From: Elymus sibiricus
Lineage: Eukaryota; Streptophyta; Magnoliopsida; Poales; Poaceae
Direction of reading: 5' to 3'
DNA: 64,000 bases
Assembly (NCBI GenBank): GCA_039707655.1
Contig: CM077667.1
Location: 418,915,409-418,979,408 of the forward strand
A program made the translations under genes and the position numbers. The notes under the pieces are model-generated. The model was not told the origin of the DNA. It made no database searches and worked only from the letters and a program-made list of their open reading frames with translations. This document shows positions 23,520 to 35,457 of this stretch, piece after piece (within the stretch, counting starts at the first letter, position 1; each line of letters opens with the position of its first letter).

Positions 23520-24326
23520 CACCGCCGTGATTGAGTAATTCCTTTGTAGGCTTGATGGACGATGGTGGGATTGGATGAGATTGATCATGTAATCGAGTTA
23601 AGTTTGATAGGGCTTGATCCCTAGTATCCACTATGTTCTGATATTGATGTTGCTATGACTTTGCTATGCTTAATGCTTGTCACTAGGGCCCGAGTGCCAT
23701 GATTTCAGATCTGAACCTATTATGTTTCTTGAATATAAGAGTGTTTTGGATCCTATCTTGCAAGTTGTAGTCACCTAATACGTGTCATGATCCGCATACC
23801 CCAAGGTGACAATAATTGGGATTCTTTCCGGTGATTGCCGTAATTTGAGGAGTTCATGTATTCACCATGTGTTAGTGCTTTGTTCCGGTTCTCTATTAAA
23901 AGGAGGCCTTAATATCCCTTAGTTTCCAATAAGACCCTGCAGCCATGGGAGGGTAGGACAAAAGATGACATGCAAGTTCTTATCGCAAGCACGCATGACT
24001 ATATACGGAATACATGCCTACATTACATTGATGAATTGGAGCTAGTTCTGTGTCGCCCTAGTGTGTAACTGTTACATGATTGATCTCATCATCATTATCC
24101 ATCACCGATCCTCGTGCCTATGCTTTTCTCATATTGAATCTTGCTAAGTTACTACTGCCGTTGCTACTGTTACAAAATTGCTGCTAACGCTGTCACTGCT
24201 ACTATTGCTACTACTATTTGCCATGCTACTAAATCTTTGATGTAGAGAGATACCCCAGGTGTGGTTGAATTGACAACTCAACTACCCGTGAACACTGTCG
24301 CGATCACCTATACTTGTGGGTTATCA
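23520..24326 (+). repeat. Athila-1 5' LTR, second part
   Basis: Continues the LTR interrupted at 2337 after the Tat-1 duplication ATATT. With 1827-2337 it totals 1318 bp, against 1380 bp for the 3' LTR. The difference is mainly a deletion of about 60 bp near 24285 (present in the 3' LTR at about 39815-39880). Ends TTATCA. Confidence 0.88.
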
Positions 24327-24337
24327 AGACCTTTTTC

Positions 24338-24350
24338 TGGCACCGTTGTC
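24338..24350 (+). other. Athila-1 primer-binding-like site
   Basis: TGGCACCGTTGTC lies 11 bases after the LTR end, within CTTTTTCTGGCACC. Athila-type elements commonly have TGGCGCCGTTGCC here. This copy differs at two bases. Confidence 0.65.
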
Positions 24351-24402
24351 AGTGAACATAGCAATATTTATTGTGTTAACTTGAGGATATCCAATTGCTA
24401 CT

Positions 24403-26573
24403 ATGACGAATCTGAAAGATACTCCAACTAAGATCGTCCCCTCTTGCACGAGAGGAGGTAAGGAACTGCCATCTAGCTCTGCTTTTGATTCAGCTACTAT
24501 TTTGAATCAGCTTGTTACACCACCACCTGTTGATCATCCTGATATGTCACATGAACTTGATGATGCTACCTCTGAAATTAATGATGCTACTACTGCTACA
24601 TTTGATGAAACTGAAACTGTGCCACTGAATGAATTACTTGATGCTCATATTGCTAAAGCTAGAGAACTTGAAAACGCTGAAATTGATGAAGATCTTGAGT
24701 CACCTATTACACCTCGCTCTCCCAATAATTATGAATTGCCTTATGTACCTGAAGGTTAAGTTGTGGATGAGGAAATATCTATGGACCTTCTTGCTTATGA
24801 AAATAGAGATGACTTGAGGAAGCTAGTATCCAAACTGAAAGAAAAATCTATGATGGAGAAAATGAAACATGATCCTAAATTTGCTACTTGTCCTATATTT
24901 GTTACTGATAAGGATTATGAATTCTCTGTAGACCCTGAGTTAATCCCTATAGTTGAATCTGATCCTTTCCATGGTTATGAAAATGAAACTGTTATCAGAC
25001 ACCTCACCAAATTGAATAATATTGCCGCTTTATTTACTAATAAGGAAAAGATATGCTACTACTATATCCTTAAGCTTTTTCCTTTCTCGCTAAAAGGCGA
25101 GGCTAAAGATTGGTTCCTTTCTCTTGCTCCTGGTTGTGTGCGTAGCCCTAAGGATATGATTTATTACTTCTGTGAAAAATATTTCCCTACTCATAAGAAA
25201 CAAGCTGCTTTACAAGCAATATTTAACTTTGTTCAAATTGAAGAAGAGAATCTCCCTCAAGCTTGGGGGAGGCTTCTCCAGTTACTTAGATCTTTGCCTG
25301 ATCATCATCTCAAGAAAATGAAATACTTGATATCTTTTATAATGGACTAACTGATGCTTCTAGGGATTTCCTAGAGAGTTGTGCTAGTTGTGTTTTCAGG
25401 GAAAGAACTGTTGGTCAAGCTGAAGAACTATTGAATAAAATATTGCAAAATGCCGATGATTGGACACTTCCTGAATCACCGCCGGAACATATTCAAAAGA
25501 ATAGAGGTATTCTATTCCTCAGTCCTGAAGATATGCAAGAAGCCAAAAGATCTATGAAAGAGAAACGTATTAAAACTGAAGATGTCAAGAAATTGCCACC
25601 TATTGAAGAAATACATGGACTTGACACCCCGACATAGGTAGTAGAGGTAAAATCTCTCCGTACCTTTAACGAAAGTGATATACCTTATACCAAGACTCCA
25701 AGTCAATGCATGGATGAATTTGATAATTACATTGTTAAGCAAGAGCATTTCAATAATTATGTCAAAACTCAATTAAGGTGTAATGCTATGATGCTAGATC
25801 GCTTGAGAGATTTGATGTTTAGGATTGCTAATGATGTTACGGGTCTAAGTAAACATGCTTCTATGGTTCATACCCAACTAGACCAAGTTGCTAAGTCACA
25901 AAATGATTTGCTTGCTGAAATAAATGATAATATGAATGATCATGTTGTTAGAGTAATGAGTAGAGGAGGTCGAATGACTCAGGAACCTCTCTTCCCCGAG
26001 GGTCATCCTAAGAGAATAGAACAAGATTCTCAGAGAATTAATGATGATGCACCTATTCCATCTAATAAGAAAAAGAAGAAGAAAAAGGATAGGACTTTGC
26101 ATGGTTCTAGTGAACCTGCTGTAGAAAAACCTGCTGAAAAACATAATGATGATTCTATTTCTGATGCTCAGACACAATCTGGTAGTGAACACACATCTAG
26201 TGATAATGAAAATGATGATAATAATAATGATGAGACTCACGTATATGCTCCGCTAGATAATAAAGAGAAAGATAATGATGTGGAAATAGAACCTGCTGAA
26301 GATCTTGATAACCCACATCCCAAAAATAAGCGTTATAAAAAGAGAGATTTTGTTGCTAAGAAACATGGTAAAGAAAGAGAACTATGGGTTCAAAAACCCA
26401 TGCCATTCCCTTGTAAGCCTTCCAAGAGTAAGGACGAGGAGGATTTTGAGCGCTTTGCTGAAATGATTAGACCTGTCACTGTTCGCACACGCTTGACTGA
26501 TATTTTGAAAATGCCTTCGTATGCTAAGTATGTGAAAGATATTATTACCAACAAAAGAAAAAAAAAACTGAAA
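24403..26573 (+). pseudogene. Athila-1 gag, broken
   Basis: Begins MTNLKDTPTKIVPS soon after the PBS. A TAA at 24757 interrupts the frame. It resumes at 24763 and contains the retrotransposon gag segment: LFPFSLKGEAKDWFLSLAPG, then YYFCEKYFPTHKK, then RLLQLLRSLPDHHL. A frameshift falls near 25315-25340 and a TAG at 25635. The reading then continues from 25710, with a lysine run (about 26068-26090), an acidic D/E/N-rich part and a basic tail. A further frameshift occurs in an A-run near 26560. No CCHC knuckle is seen, which fits Athila gag. At least four lesions. Confidence 0.8.
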
Positions 26574-26587
26574 CTGAAATTACTACT

Positions 26588-27217
26588 ATGCTTGCTAATT
26601 ATTCTTTTGATGGAGGAGTGCCTAAGAAGTTGGGAGATCCTAGTATACCCACAATGCCTTGCTCTATTAAACGAAACTATACCAAAATTGCCTTATGTGA
26701 TTTAGGAGATGATGTTAGTGTTATGACTTTCTCTCTATATAAAAGACTTGAATTGAGTAAGCTTACACCCACTGAGATATCTTTGCAAATGGCTGATAAA
26801 TCCAGTGCTCTACCTATTGGAATTTGTGAGGACATTCATGTTGTTGTTGCAAATGTTACTATCTTAACAGACTTTGTTATTCTTGATATGTCCGAGGACG
26901 ACAACATGTCGATTATTCTTGGAAGACCCTTTCTAAATACTGCTGGGGCTGTTATTGATTGCAACAAAAGCAAGGTCACATTTCATGTCAATGGCAAACA
27001 ACATACCATGCATTTCCCGAAGAAGCAAATTTTGGTTAATAATATTAATATCATTGAGCCTAGTGCCACAGTCATCATTGGAAGTTTTAAAATACCTCTT
27101 CCTACTATCAAGAAGAAATATTATAATCTTATTGTTGGGGAGATGCAAATCCCCATTGAGGTAATTAGTGTGATACAAAAATTCTTTGGTCTCATGTCAA
27201 TCGGAAACGGTTATTAA
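26588..27217 (+). pseudogene. Athila-1 retropepsin-like domain
   Basis: This frame follows the gag frameshift. The segment ALCDLGDDVSVMTFSLYKRL is the Athila protease active-site region. Relatives usually have DLGA followed by S, and here the residue after DLG is D, so activity is doubtful. MSIILGRPFLNTAGAVIDC downstream is the flap/C-terminal ILGRPFL hallmark. It ends at a TAA at 27215 with no RT. The missing pol makes Athila-1 dependent on another element. Confidence 0.78.
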
Positions 27218-28042
27218 TAAGACTTGATCAACCATATTAATGAATCCTTTTTGAAAGACATGTGATTGATGAATTTAGTAAGCACAACTCTTTGTACCAT
27301 TAGTTTACTCTCTGTTATTCTTAGTTGAATAAAATAAAATGCCAAGATTATCCCGTTTTCTGATTTTCCCGTGCATTAGAAAATGACCCAAAAATAAAAA
27401 ATCTCCGAATGACACAAAATTTTAACATGAATTTCTCTGGATTATTTAAGAATTTTTGGCATTAAAATTAGAGCAGGGAGGTGCACCTGTGGGCCATGAC
27501 CCAACAGGGCGCGGACCAGCCTCGTCGGGCCCATAGGGCCCCCTACCTTATCCCTTTATCTCACTTCATCCCTTACCTCCAGAAAAAAAATTCATAGCTC
27601 TCTCTCTCTCTCCCGTGATCTTCCTCTAGAAACTGAAATTTCCGATCTCTTTGCTTGGAACTCCGTTTCTGAAACTTTTTTAAGGAATTGCTCCTTGGTA
27701 TGTAACTGTCCCTTTCATCCAATTAGTTTTTTCTTTAGTGGCTTATACTTTTCATATCTTGCTGCACTTGGTGCTACAGAAAATAAGCTTGCATGTTTAA
27801 TTCTTTTAGTTCCAAGTAGTGGGACTGCTTGATATGGCCTCTAGTCATCCATATGAGTAGTTGCTGTCAATCTTGCAAAGTTTTATTGACATAATTTTGT
27901 GGTCCAAAAAATTCAAAAATTTGTTCATTGGAAGATGTACTTCTTTAGGAGGAATCCTTCGAGAAGGCACTCTATGGGAGAATCATCGAGCAAGGGCTCG
28001 GCGCGGTAAGCTTATGTTGAACCAAGGACAAGTCTGATAGTC
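27218..28042 (+). promoter_or_regulatory. LTR-like block upstream of the env-like ORF
   Basis: There is no gene here. The stretch 27390-27560 resembles the promoter part of the Athila-1 LTR. Shared features, in order, are AAAATAAAA before TCTC, a TTTCTCTGGA-type AT-rich block, and the exact run GACCCAACAGGGCGCG at 27499-27514 (LTR copy near 2067). A pyrimidine-rich leader with (TC) repeats follows at about 27598-27616. By position it could drive or splice the env-like ORF at 28043; this is inference from resemblance. Confidence 0.45.
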
Positions 28043-28218
28043 ATGGCGGACGCCAAGTCGTGCCTTTGGCCATGCGAAGAATTCATGAGAGGTACAGGCA
28101 TTAAGGAGGAATTTGATCAATACATCTACAACACCGGCCTCACCGACTTCCTTGCAGACAAGTGTGTCCAATGCTATAATCTTACCTGTACATTCACGCA
28201 TGGATTTCGATATCACCC

Positions 28219-29787
28219 TGAAAGGATCGATATGGTTGACTAGAGGGGGTGAATAGGAAACTACCAATTTTTAACTAATCTTTAGCAAATTAGGTTTAGC
28301 AACAAATAGGTTGTCTAGATATGCAACTAGGTGAGCAACCTATATGATGCTAACAACAATAACTACACAAGCAAGCAAATAATAAACGATAGGTAAAGTT
28401 TGCACAAAGTAAAGTTAAGGAGTAACCACAAGTGAAACCGATGAAGACGAGGATGTGTTACTGAAGATCCTTCCCTTTGAGGGGAAGTAAATCTCCGTTG
28501 GAGCGGTGTGGAGGCACAATGCTACCCAAGAAGCCACTAGGTCCACCGTATTCTCCTCACGCCCTCACACAATGCGAGATGTCGTGATTCCACCAGTGCT
28601 GCACTTGAAGGCAGCAACTGGACATTTACAAACAAGGTTGGGGCAATCTCCACAACTTAATTGGAGGCTCCCAACACCACCACGAAGCTTCACCACAATG
28701 GAATATGGCTTCGAGGTGACCTCTTCTGTCTAGGGTGCTCAAAGACCCAAGAGTAACAAGATCCGCAAGGGATTAGTGGGGGGGGATAAAATATCTCTTG
28801 GTGGAAGTGTAGATCAAGGCCTTCTCCTCCCAACCCTAGAGCATCAACAAGAATCGATGGCTAGGGAGAGAGATCGGGCATGAATGTGCTTAGGAGCAAC
28901 AATGGAGCTTTTGGGGGAAAAGAGGTGAGTCTCACTAGAGAAGAAGACCCCCTTAGATAGTGGGTGGAAATCTGACTGTTCTGCCCACAAGTCATGCATA
29001 AGCTGTAGTACCACTCGGGGGAGTGGTACTTCCGCTTGCTCGGGGAAGTACCGGGCATCACAAACAGCTGACAGCCGTCAAGGAGGCGGTAGTTCCGCCT
29101 GAGTGGTACCATGGCTCACGCAAGCGGCATTTCTGTTAATGTTGTAGGATGCCCAGACTTAGCAAACAAGAGGAAGGCAGTGCGTCAGTGCCGCTCAGAG
29201 CGGTACTTCCGCTTATAACTGCCGCTCAAAATTCGCTCAAGTGCCGAAGAAACCAGAGAGCTAAAAATAAGCAGAAGTGAGGCCGGAAGGGGAGGGCGGC
29301 AGTACCGCACAAGCGGTACTACCGCGCGGCCCTAGGCGGTACTTCCGCTCAAAATAGACAACACCACCAGAGGAACCCAAAGATCAAAATATAAGCGATA
29401 GTAGCCCGGTACCGCAGGGCGGCACTACCGCCGGAGCGGTACTACCGCTCATCGAAGCGGTATTTCCGCTTAAGTCATGACTTAGGGCCCAAAGACAGGG
29501 AGCAGCTCCATTTTGCCGGGAAAGAGGGGAAGATGCAAATGTGTACGTGATTGATTCTCCCAACCTTTCCAAGTGCGGACCCCCTCTTGATAGTACGGAT
29601 TTTCCTATGACTCAAGTCCACCAACACTAAATCAATAGGAAAACGTCGTCTTCTCTTTTCAAAACTGAGGGGCTCAATAACCGTCTCGTGCCACCTAATA
29701 ATCTCTGAAAGCTCAATGCACACGATTAGTCCGCAAGGGTATTGTCATCAACCACCAAAACTACTTAGGGAACAATATGCTCTTACA
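28219..29787 (-). repeat. Maximus-like 3' LTR
   Basis: 1569 bp; on plus it runs TGAAAGGATCGATATGG to TGCTCTTACA. Numerous copies and variants of GCGGTACTACCGC and GCGGTACTTCCGC lie between about 29000 and 29470, making many small hairpins. It matches 32257-35247 minus its insertion. Confidence 0.88.
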
Positions 29788-30205
29788 ATCTGCCCCTTTT
29801 TGGTGGGTTGATGACAACACGGGATTTGCCAAAACGATAAGCAGTAAGATATAGACAAACCCCACATCTACCAAATATAGAGAGGCTCCCCCTAGATGTG
29901 TGCACTATTTTAATATGCCTTTGGAATGCAAAGTGCACACACTAGGATCAACACTCCCCCTATATTTTATAGACACGGCCAAGAACTTGCATATACAGAA
30001 AAAGAAATATAAGCAGGCAAGCAAGCATAATCTCATAAAGTAACTAATGTAGACATAACAAGATAGGATAGATAGCATCTCTTACACCATACATTAGTAC
30101 TCACAAGTCTGGACCACATAAATCAAAGCAAGCAAAGAAATGAGTTCACGAGAGAGAAAATGCGCAGATAGAATAAAACACTCGTGACTCAGCAAAGCCA
30201 GCAAA
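29777..30205 (-). repeat. Inverted repeat, left arm (authentic 3' end of the element)
   Basis: Reverse complement of 30503-30935 with small indels. It runs from 11 bases inside the 3' LTR, through the purine-tract region (rc AAAAAGGGGCAGAT), to the GCAAAGCCAGCAAA motif. This is the natural position of the 3' untranslated region of the minus-strand element. Confidence 0.9.
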
Positions 30206-30296
30206 TCCCTAATCACTCTCTCCTCCTTTGGCATCGAGACACCAAAAGGGGCATAGTGGGCTAAAACAAGTCAAGGTGATGGAAGCCTAAAAGTGA

Positions 30297-30502
30297 TCAG
30301 TCCTCCTCCTCATCATCGTCCTCATCAGTGGCAGCAGGTACATCCTCTTCTGACTCAGCCCACTGACAGTTCTTCTGGATCCATGCCTCCTCATCAGTAA
30401 TCCGATGCTCAGACCCGCTGTCAACTGCTAGGCCAATCTTCCTCACAACGATCTTGTCACGGTTGTGAGCCTTCTTAGCTTCAACATGTGCCTTATTCTA
30501 TC
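30297..30502 (-). pseudogene. Acidic C-terminal ORF remnant in palindrome loop
   Basis: The minus-strand reading has ITDEEAWIQKNCQWAESEED and ends in an aspartate/glutamate run (DEDDDEEED) before TGA at 30297-30299. It has no start and its upstream part is cut at the palindrome edge. It is the last piece of an ORF that lay just before the 3' end in the parent element, possibly the extra 3' ORF of SIRE-type elements. Not identified further. Confidence 0.45.
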
Positions 30503-30935
30503 TTTGCTGGCTTTGCTGAGTCACGAGTCTTTTATTCTATCTGCGCATTTTCTCTCTCGTGAACTCATTTCTTTGCTTGCTTTGGTTTATGTGGTCCAGA
30601 CTTGTGAGTACTAATGCATGGTGTAAGACATGCTATCTATCTTATCTTGTTATGTCTACATTAGTTACTTTATGAGATTATGCTTGCGTGCATGCTTATA
30701 TCTCTTTTTCTATATATGCAAGTTCTTGGCCGTGTCTATAAAATATAGGGGGGGGGGGGGTTGATCCTAGTGTGTGCACTTTGCATTCCAAAGGCATATT
30801 AAAATAGTGCACACATCTAGGGGGAGCCTCTCTATATTTTGTAGATGTCGGGTTTGTCTATATCTTACTGCTTATCGTTTTGGCAAATCACGTGTTGTCA
30901 TCAACCCACCAAAAAGGGGGAGATTGTAAGAGCAT
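30503..30935 (+). repeat. Inverted repeat, right arm (inverted 3' end copy)
   Basis: The complement of 29777-30205. On plus it ends AAAAAGGGGGAGATTGTAAG then AGCAT, that is, an intact purine tract plus the first 11 bases of the LTR. A run of 13 G at about 30748-30760 corresponds to ordinary sequence in the other arm. It joins the gag ORF directly at about 30935. Confidence 0.9.
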
Positions 30936-32205
30936 GTTTTTCTTTGCGGATGAGCTTGCCACCATTGTCTTCCCTCTTCTCATACGGACAATCCACTACA
31001 AAGTGACTCACATTGCCACAATTATAGCAAGTCCTCACACGTTGCTTGCCCTTTGACCCACTTGTGTTGTTATTGGAGAAGTTGGGCTTTGAGTTTCTCT
31101 TGTTGCCCCAAAATTGCCTAGACGCAAGAGCCATGTGCTCATGGTAAGCATATTTGGTGCCTTCGGGGCAACACTCCTCCTCCTCTTCTTCTTCTTCTTC
31201 AACAATACCTTTGGCCTTCAAAGCAAGGTTGGGTGATAATTTCTTTAACCGTTGGACACGAGCTAGAGCGTTGTCGGCGGTCTTGTTTAAGATGTTCATG
31301 GCAATAAACTCATCCAACACATCGCTTGAGGACAAAGAGTGAAAGTCCGGCCTTTGATGAATGACGGAGGACATGGCCTTGTTGAATGGCATTATGGCCT
31401 TGAGAAACTTCCGCTTGATCCAATGGTCATCCACATCCTTGCTACCATGATCTTGAAGAGCAACAGGAAGAGTTGTCACTCTCCGGTAGAGCTCACGAGG
31501 TTCTTCATCATCAAGCATCACAAATTCATCGCACTCATCAAGAACCACCTCGAAGTTGGACCGTTGAATGCTCGAGCTACCCTTGTACATGGATACAATG
31601 TGTTCCCAACAATCCTTAGCACGAGTGAAAGGATGCAAGTGAGCAAGATCTTCGACGGGAACAACTGCTTGAAGGATGAACAAGGCGGAATGATTGAGTT
31701 GATTGTCGGCTTCTTCTCCTGGAGTGAGGTTGCTTGGATCATGAGGGTAGTACCCTTGCTCAATGATTCTCCAAAGTTGTGTTAAGCTGTGATTCAAATG
31801 AGACTTGATACGAAAAACCCAATTAGCAAAATCATTCTTAACAAGCTTAGGAGGAGGACCAAGATTAACTATATGTGGTGGGTGCATCGGTCCTCCATAG
31901 ACCACGGGAGGGGGCACCGAGGCAAAGGTACCCATCCCAATAGTTCCTTGAGGTAGCTTGTTCTTGTCAGTGCTATCCCCTTCCTTTTCGGAGAGGACAT
32001 CCAATGACGATTTAGTGGGATTAACCACTAGAACCGGATCGGTAGAAAGTTTGAGACCCTCAAGGAATTCTTTAAACATGGATTTGACCTCGGTCATCAT
32101 GGAGGATTTAAGCTAAGACATGGCCTCATTCAAATCCTCACGAGAGACCGTGTTCACACCCATGGCCTCGGGGGGTTCAACCGGCCGCTCCCCGTCGTCA
32201 ACCAT
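30901..32205 (-). pseudogene. Maximus-like gag
   Basis: Probable start ATG at 32205 (MVDDGERPVEPPEAMG), shortly after the PBS. A TAG at 32113-32115 interrupts it, after which 399 codons are open from 32100. The central part is copia gag (UBN2-type): LNHSLTQLWRIIEQGYYPHD, then RAKDCWEHIVSMYKG. A CCHC knuckle CYNCGNVSHFVVDC (C-x2-C-x4-H-x4-C) follows. The last residues (HALTISPFLVG) are encoded by the inverted copy of the element's end, so the frame is a chimera made by the rearrangement. Protease and later domains are missing. Confidence 0.85.
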
Positions 32206-32242
32206 ACTCTTTGGGTGGTGAAACCCTTAATAAAGAGACGAG

Positions 32243-32254
32243 GCTCTGATACCA
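32243..32254 (-). other. Primer-binding site, initiator tRNA-Met type
   Basis: Minus-strand TGGTATCAGAGC, two bases inside the 5' LTR end. This 12-mer is the standard plant retrotransposon site complementary to the initiator methionine tRNA 3' end. It fixes the minus orientation. Confidence 0.92.
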
Positions 32255-32256
32255 AT

Positions 32257-35247
32257 TGAAAGGATCGATATGGTTGACTAGAGGGGGGCTGAATAGGCAA
32301 CTACCAATTTTTAACTAATCCTTAGCAAATTAGGTTTAGCAACAAATAGGTTGTCTAGATATGCAACTAGGTGAGCAACCTATATGATGCTAACAACAAT
32401 AACTACACAAGCAATCAAATAATAAATGATAGGTAAAGCTTGCACAAAGTAAAGGTAAGGAGTAACCACAAGTGAAACCAATGAAGACAAGGATGTGTTA
32501 CCGAAGTTCCTTCCCTTTGAGGGGAAGTACGTCTCCGTTGGAGTGGTGTGGAGGTACAGTGCTCCCCAAGAAACCACTAGGGCCACCGTATTCTCCTCAC
32601 GCCCTCACACAATGCGAGATGTCGTGATTCCACTAGTGGTGCACTTGAAGGCGGCAGCCGGACCTTTACAAACAAGGTTGGGGCAATCTCCACAACTTAA
32701 TTGGAGGCTCCCAACACCACCACGAAGCTTCACCACAATGGAATATGGCTTCGAGGTGACCTCTTCCGTCTAGGGTGCTCAAACACCCAAGAGTAACAAG
32801 ATCCGAAAGGGATTAGTGGGGGGAATCAAATTTCTCTTGGTGGAAGTGTAGATCAAGGCCTACTCCTCCTAACCCTAGAGAATCAACAAGAATCGATGGC
32901 TAGGGAGAGAGATCGGTCAAGAATGAGCTTAGGAGCAACAATGGAGCTTTTGGGGGAAAAGAGGTGAGTCTCACTAGAGAAGAAGACCCCCTTATATAGT
33001 GGGTGGAAATCTGACCGTTTTCTGCCCACAAGTCATGCATAAGCGGCAGTACCGCTCGGGGAAGCTGTACTTCCTCTTGCACGGAAGTACCGGGCATCAC
33101 AAACAGCCGACAGTAGTCAAGGAGGCGGTAGTTCTTCCTGAGCGGTACTACGGCTCCGCTCCCGCAAGCGGTACTTCCGCTTAACGCTGTAGGATGCCCA
33201 GACTTAGCGAACAAGAGGAAGGCAGTGCGTCAGTGCCACTCAGAGCGGTGCTTCCTCTTATAACTGCCGCTCAAATTCGCTTGAGTGCCGAAGAAACCAA
33301 AGAGCTAAAAATAAGTGGAAGTGAGGCCGGAAGGGGAGGGCGGCAGTACCGCACAAGTGGTAGTACCGCGCGGCCCCAAGCGGTACTTCCGATCAAAATA
33401 GACAAGACCACCCGAGGAACCCAGAGAGCAAAATATAAGAGGTAGTAGCCCGGTATCACAAGGCGGCACTACCGCCGGAGCGGTACTACCGCTCATCGGA
33501 GTGGTACTTCCACTTAAGTCATTGATAAGCCACAAGTATAGGGGACCGCAACAGTTTTCGAGGGTAGAGTATTCAACCCAAATTTATAGATTCGACACAA
33601 GGGGAGCCAAAGAATACTTGAGAGTATTGACAGTTGAGTTGTCAATTCAACCACACGTCGAGATTAAATATCTGCAGCAAGGTGATCGGTAGCACAGTAA
33701 TATGATAGTTTGATAAAAGTAGCAACAGTAACAGTAGCGGTAACAGTAGTAACAATAGTTTTGTAGCAGTTGGAACAGCAGCAGCAGTAGTAACTTAGCA
33801 AGAGCAATAAGTGGAAAACTCGTAGGCACTGGATCTGTGAACTCATTGGATGATATTCATCATATAACAGTCATAACCTAGGGCGATACCGAACTAGCTC
33901 CAGTTCATCAATGTAATGTAGCCATGTATTCCATAAATAGTCATAAGTGCTTATGGAATAGAACTTGCATGACATCTTTTGTCCTACCCTCCCGTGGCAG
34001 CGGGGTCCATAAGGAAACTAAGGGATATTAAGGCCTCCTTTTAATAGAGAACCGCAACAAAGCATTAACACATGGTGAATACATGAACTCCTCAAACAAC
34101 GGTCATCACCGCGAAGTATCCCAAATATTATCACTATGGGGTTGACGGATCATAACACGTAATAGGTGCATATGACTAGGCAAGATCGGATCAAGAACAT
34201 GTATATAGAGATGATAAAATAAACGGTTCAGATCTGAAATCATGGCACTCGGGACCTAGTGACAAGCATTAGGCATAGCAAAGTCATAGCAACATCAATC
34301 TCAGAACATAGTGGATACTAGGGATCAAGCCCTAACAAAACTAACTCGATTACATGATGAATCTCATCCAACTCCTCACCGACCAGCAAGCCTGCAAAGG
34401 AATTACTCACTCCCGGTGGGGAGCATCATGGAATTGGCGATGGAGAAGGGTTGGTGATGACGAAGACCGAAGATTCCCCTCTCCGAAGCCCCAAACGGGC
34501 TCCAGATCTGGCCTCCCGATGAAGAACAGGAGGTGGCGGCGGATCCGTATCGTAAAACGCGATGAAACTTTCTCTCTGATTTTTTTCTCCGAAAATAGGA
34601 ATTTATAGTGGTGGAATTAGGGTGAGTGGGGCCACGAGGTGGGCACAACCCATCAGGGCGCGCCCAGGGGGGCTGGCACACCCTGGTGGGTGCTGCTCAC
34701 CCTGGCCCCCCTCTTCAGTGGATTTTGGCTCCAATAATTCTTATATATTCTGAAATAATTCTCCAAAAAGTTTCGTTCCATTCCGAGAACTTTTATTTCT
34801 GGACAAAAACAACACCATGGTAGTTCTGCTGAAAACAACATTAGTCCGGGTTAGTTCCATTCAAATCATGCAAATTAGAGTCCAAAACAAGGGCAAAAGA
34901 GTGAGGAAAACTAGATACGTTGGAGACATATCAGTCATGACTCAGGGCCCAAAGACAGGGAGCAGCTCCATTCTGCCGGGAAAGAGGGGAAGATGCAAAT
35001 GTGTACGTGATTGATTCTCCCAACCTTTCCAAGTGCGGACCCCCTCTTGATAGTACGGATTTTCCTATGACTCAAGTCCACCAACACTAAATCAATAGGA
35101 AAACGTCGTCTTCTCTTTTCACAACTGAGGGGCTCAATAACCGTCTCGTGCCACCTGATAATCTGTGAAAGCTCAATGCACACGATTAGTTCGCAAGGGT
35201 ATTGTCGTCAACCACCAAAACTACTTAGGGAAAAGTATGCACTTACA
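32257..35247 (-). repeat. Maximus-like 5' LTR (split by a solo LTR)
   Basis: Runs TGAAAGGATCGATATGG to CACTTACA on plus. After removing the 1411-bp insertion and one duplication it is 1575 bp, close to its 1569-bp partner. Its minus-strand TATA-like box is in the CCCACTATATAAGGGG stretch near 32987-33002. Confidence 0.88.
33523..34933 (-). repeat. Solo Athila-type LTR, minus strand
   Basis: On minus it starts TGATATGTCTCCAACG and ends TGTGGCTTATCA; 1411 bp, flanked by GTCAT at 33518-33522 and 34934-34938. The sister Maximus LTR at about 29475 shows the uninterrupted site (AAGTCATGACTT). A GC-rich inverted repeat lies near 34640-34690, upstream (on minus) of the TATAAAT at about 34600. Confidence 0.92.
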
Positions 35248-35457
35248 CACCCTCATAATTCTAGAGTGGTTTTCAACCTCTATGATAAGTCCTATAGTTT
35301 ATCTCTAGAAGAATTTAGCGTGGCATGCAAACTTCCACTGTGGGGCTCATTAGCTAAACCACAAACAACTGAGTACAATATGTTTCTTAGCAGCCTGTGC
35401 GTTGGAGAGGATAGAGGAGTAACACAAGCTAGAATAAAAAGCATTCATTTTCCCTCT

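Larger units (their letters stand above)
28219..35247 (-). mobile_element. SIRE/Maximus-like copia derivative with palindromic interior
   Basis: LTRs at 28219-29787 and 32257-35247 (the latter holding a solo LTR). The perfect duplication CACCC flanks it at 28214-28218 and 35248-35252. Orientation is minus: 5' LTR, Met-initiator-type PBS, gag, then an inverted copy of the element's 3' end, a 297-bp loop, the true 3' end with purine tract, and the 3' LTR. Protease, integrase, RT and RNase H are absent. SIRE assignment rests on the PBS, the CCHC gag, LTR palindromes and AGGGGGAG-type purine tracts. Confidence 0.85.

Noticed and set aside
30748..30760. Run of 13 G
   Set aside because: Corresponds to normal sequence in the other palindrome arm; probably homopolymer expansion or sequencing error.
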